Assembly: GCA_964371585.1 (NCBI GenBank)
Contig: CAYJMD010000010.1
Coordinates: 1-33,042 of the forward strand
DNA from: RGIG5057 sp964371585
GTDB taxonomy: Bacteria > Bacillota > Clostridia > TANB77 > CAG-465
Reading direction: 5' to 3'
DNA length: 33,042 bases
Shown: positions 32,507 through 33,042 of the stretch, piece by piece
Position numbering within the stretch: position 1 is the first letter of the stretch
Layout: every line of letters starts with the position of its first letter
Notes under the pieces: model-generated
What the model saw: the letters and a program-made list of their open reading frames with translations, nothing else
Databases searched by the model: none
Told to the model about the DNA's origin: nothing
Program-made: the position numbers and the translations under genes

Positions 32507-32535
32507 ATTATATAATATATACATTATATTTTCAA
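32507..32535 (-). promoter_or_regulatory. sigma-A promoter of the transglutaminase-like gene
   Basis: Minus strand TTGAAA (32535-32530), 17-nt spacer, TATAAT (32512-32507), leader about 20 nt with AGAGGTG. Confidence 0.7.
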
Positions 32536-32564
32536 TAAAAAATCAAAGTAAATAGCAATTAGAT

Positions 32565-32593
32565 AAAAAAAAGAGTATTACATAATACTCTTT
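32565..32593 (-). terminator. terminator of the small membrane protein gene
   Basis: AAAGAGTATTA and TAATACTCTTT arms (32593-32583 and 32580-32570, minus strand) are followed by a run of eight T. Confidence 0.8.
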
Positions 32594-32599
32594 AATTGT

Positions 32600-32905
32600 T
32601 TAATTTGCAAATGTTGTGTTTTTTACTTTCCATTTTTCTAGTGCTATAAAAAGCCAAAAACCATAGATTCCAAATGTTACTATGCATAGTAAAAACCATT
32701 TAATCCAGTTACCAAATAGTCCAATTGCTGAACCAGTAAATTTAAGTCTTCTACCATCAACAACTGTATGGTCTATTTTCCAGCCATACACCATACACAA
32801 AGCCCAAGGATAACATATTCCAAATGTACATACAGTAAGTAAAGTACCTAGAATATTCCAACCTATCCAACTAAGTAATCCTCCATCAAAATACGAGTTA
32901 TTCAT
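32600..32905 (-). CDS. small membrane protein, DUF898-like
   Basis: 101 aa from the ATG at 32905, which follows GGAGG at 7 nt; an ATG six codons earlier lies before the ribosome site. Two hydrophobic segments (about 12-38 and 62-86) each carry a TFGI(C/Y)-type repeat: TVCTFGICYPWALCMVYGWK and LLCIVTFGIYGFWLFIALEKW. This resembles one repeat pair of DUF898 (YjgN-like) membrane proteins. Its function is unknown. It is a single-gene unit between the tRNA and the transglutaminase-like gene. Confidence 0.75.
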   Translation of the reverse strand: MNNSYFDGGLLSWIGWNILGTLLTVCTFGICYPWALCMVYGWKIDHTVVDGRRLKFTGSAIGLFGNWIKWFLLCIVTFGIYGFWLFIALEKWKVKNTTFAN

Positions 32906-32933
32906 TAATATTCCTCCATTCATTTTTTGTTAT

Positions 32934-32962
32934 ATTATATCACTTTATGTATAACTAATCAA
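32934..32962 (-). promoter_or_regulatory. sigma-A promoter of the small membrane protein gene
   Basis: Minus strand TTGATT (32962-32957), 17-nt spacer, TATAAT (32939-32934), with extended-10 TG. Confidence 0.75.
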
Positions 32963-32975
32963 CACTTTTAAACAT

Positions 32976-33000
32976 AAAAAAACAGACCATCTCTGATCTG
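32976..33000 (-). terminator. terminator after the tRNA gene
   Basis: CAGATC and GGTCTG (33000-32995 with 32988-32983, minus strand; one T-G pair) are followed by a run of seven T, 7 nt after the tRNA CCA end. Confidence 0.65.
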
Positions 33001-33007
33001 CTTGTTT

Positions 33008-33042
33008 TGGCTCCTCAAGTTGGACTTGAACCAACGACCCTG
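33008..33042 (-). tRNA. 3' end of a tRNA, probably tRNA-Asn
   Basis: The last 35 bases read, on the minus strand, the end of the variable region, a T arm GTTGG-TTCAAGT-CCAAC, the 3' acceptor strand TTGAGGA, a G discriminator and an encoded CCA. The acceptor strand and T arm match Firmicute tRNA-Asn, but the anticodon is beyond the window edge. Confidence 0.75.

Overview
The window is very AT-rich chromosomal DNA whose gene set points to a low-GC Gram-positive bacterium of the Clostridia type. The evidence is the str operon (rpsL-rpsG-fusA-tuf), rpsF-ssb-rpsR, MecA- and YlbF-type regulators, a two-subunit transketolase, LytR-CpsA-Psr, CvpA and YitT families, and SpoIID/LysM/CwlD-like wall proteins typical of spore formers. 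Shine-Dalgarno sequences are strong (GGAGGTG, GGTGA) and sigma-A promoters are close to consensus, so many operon boundaries can be read directly. Nothing in the window looks like a phage, an insertion sequence or a CRISPR array.

Layout. 1-7150: a truncated N-acetylmuramoyl-L-alanine amidase, an unrecognised 191-aa protein, an MFS exporter, a divergent pair of peptidoglycan-binding proteins (LysM and SpoIID-like), then a CapA-fold protein, a YlbF-family protein and a membrane metallopeptidase. 7200-8380: rpsF-ssb-rpsR. 8530-9144: a MecA-type adaptor on the plus strand. 9147-14169: an eight-gene minus-strand operon with Tad/Flp-pilus characters (TadB/C-like protein, Flp pilin, CpaB-like protein, two TadE-like minor pilins, three unrecognised proteins) but no ATPase or prepilin peptidase. 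14298-15390: a receiver/HD-GYP protein transcribed away from the pilus operon. 15398-16725: comEA and an unrecognised gene. 16826-26255: a long run from rnc through a radical SAM protein, Alg14/Alg13-like glycosyltransferase halves, YitT, transketolase, rarA, a beta-propeller membrane protein and CvpA to LCP. 26291-31215: acpP and the str operon. 31263-33042: a transglutaminase-like protein, a small membrane protein and the 3' end of a tRNA, probably tRNA-Asn.

Main points of interest. rarA carries a one-base insertion exactly in its Walker A motif. mecA and the first gene of the pilus operon both appear to start at ATT or ATC behind strong Shine-Dalgarno sequences, so ordinary gene callers would truncate them. 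The HD-GYP receiver has Asn in place of the phospho-acceptor Asp. The CapA-fold protein has lost the family's metal-binding residues. A 25-nt terminator-forming sequence is duplicated on either side of one gene. No wholly new system can be proven from the sequence alone. The Tad-like operon, with its secreted 515-aa protein and no motor of its own, is the best candidate.
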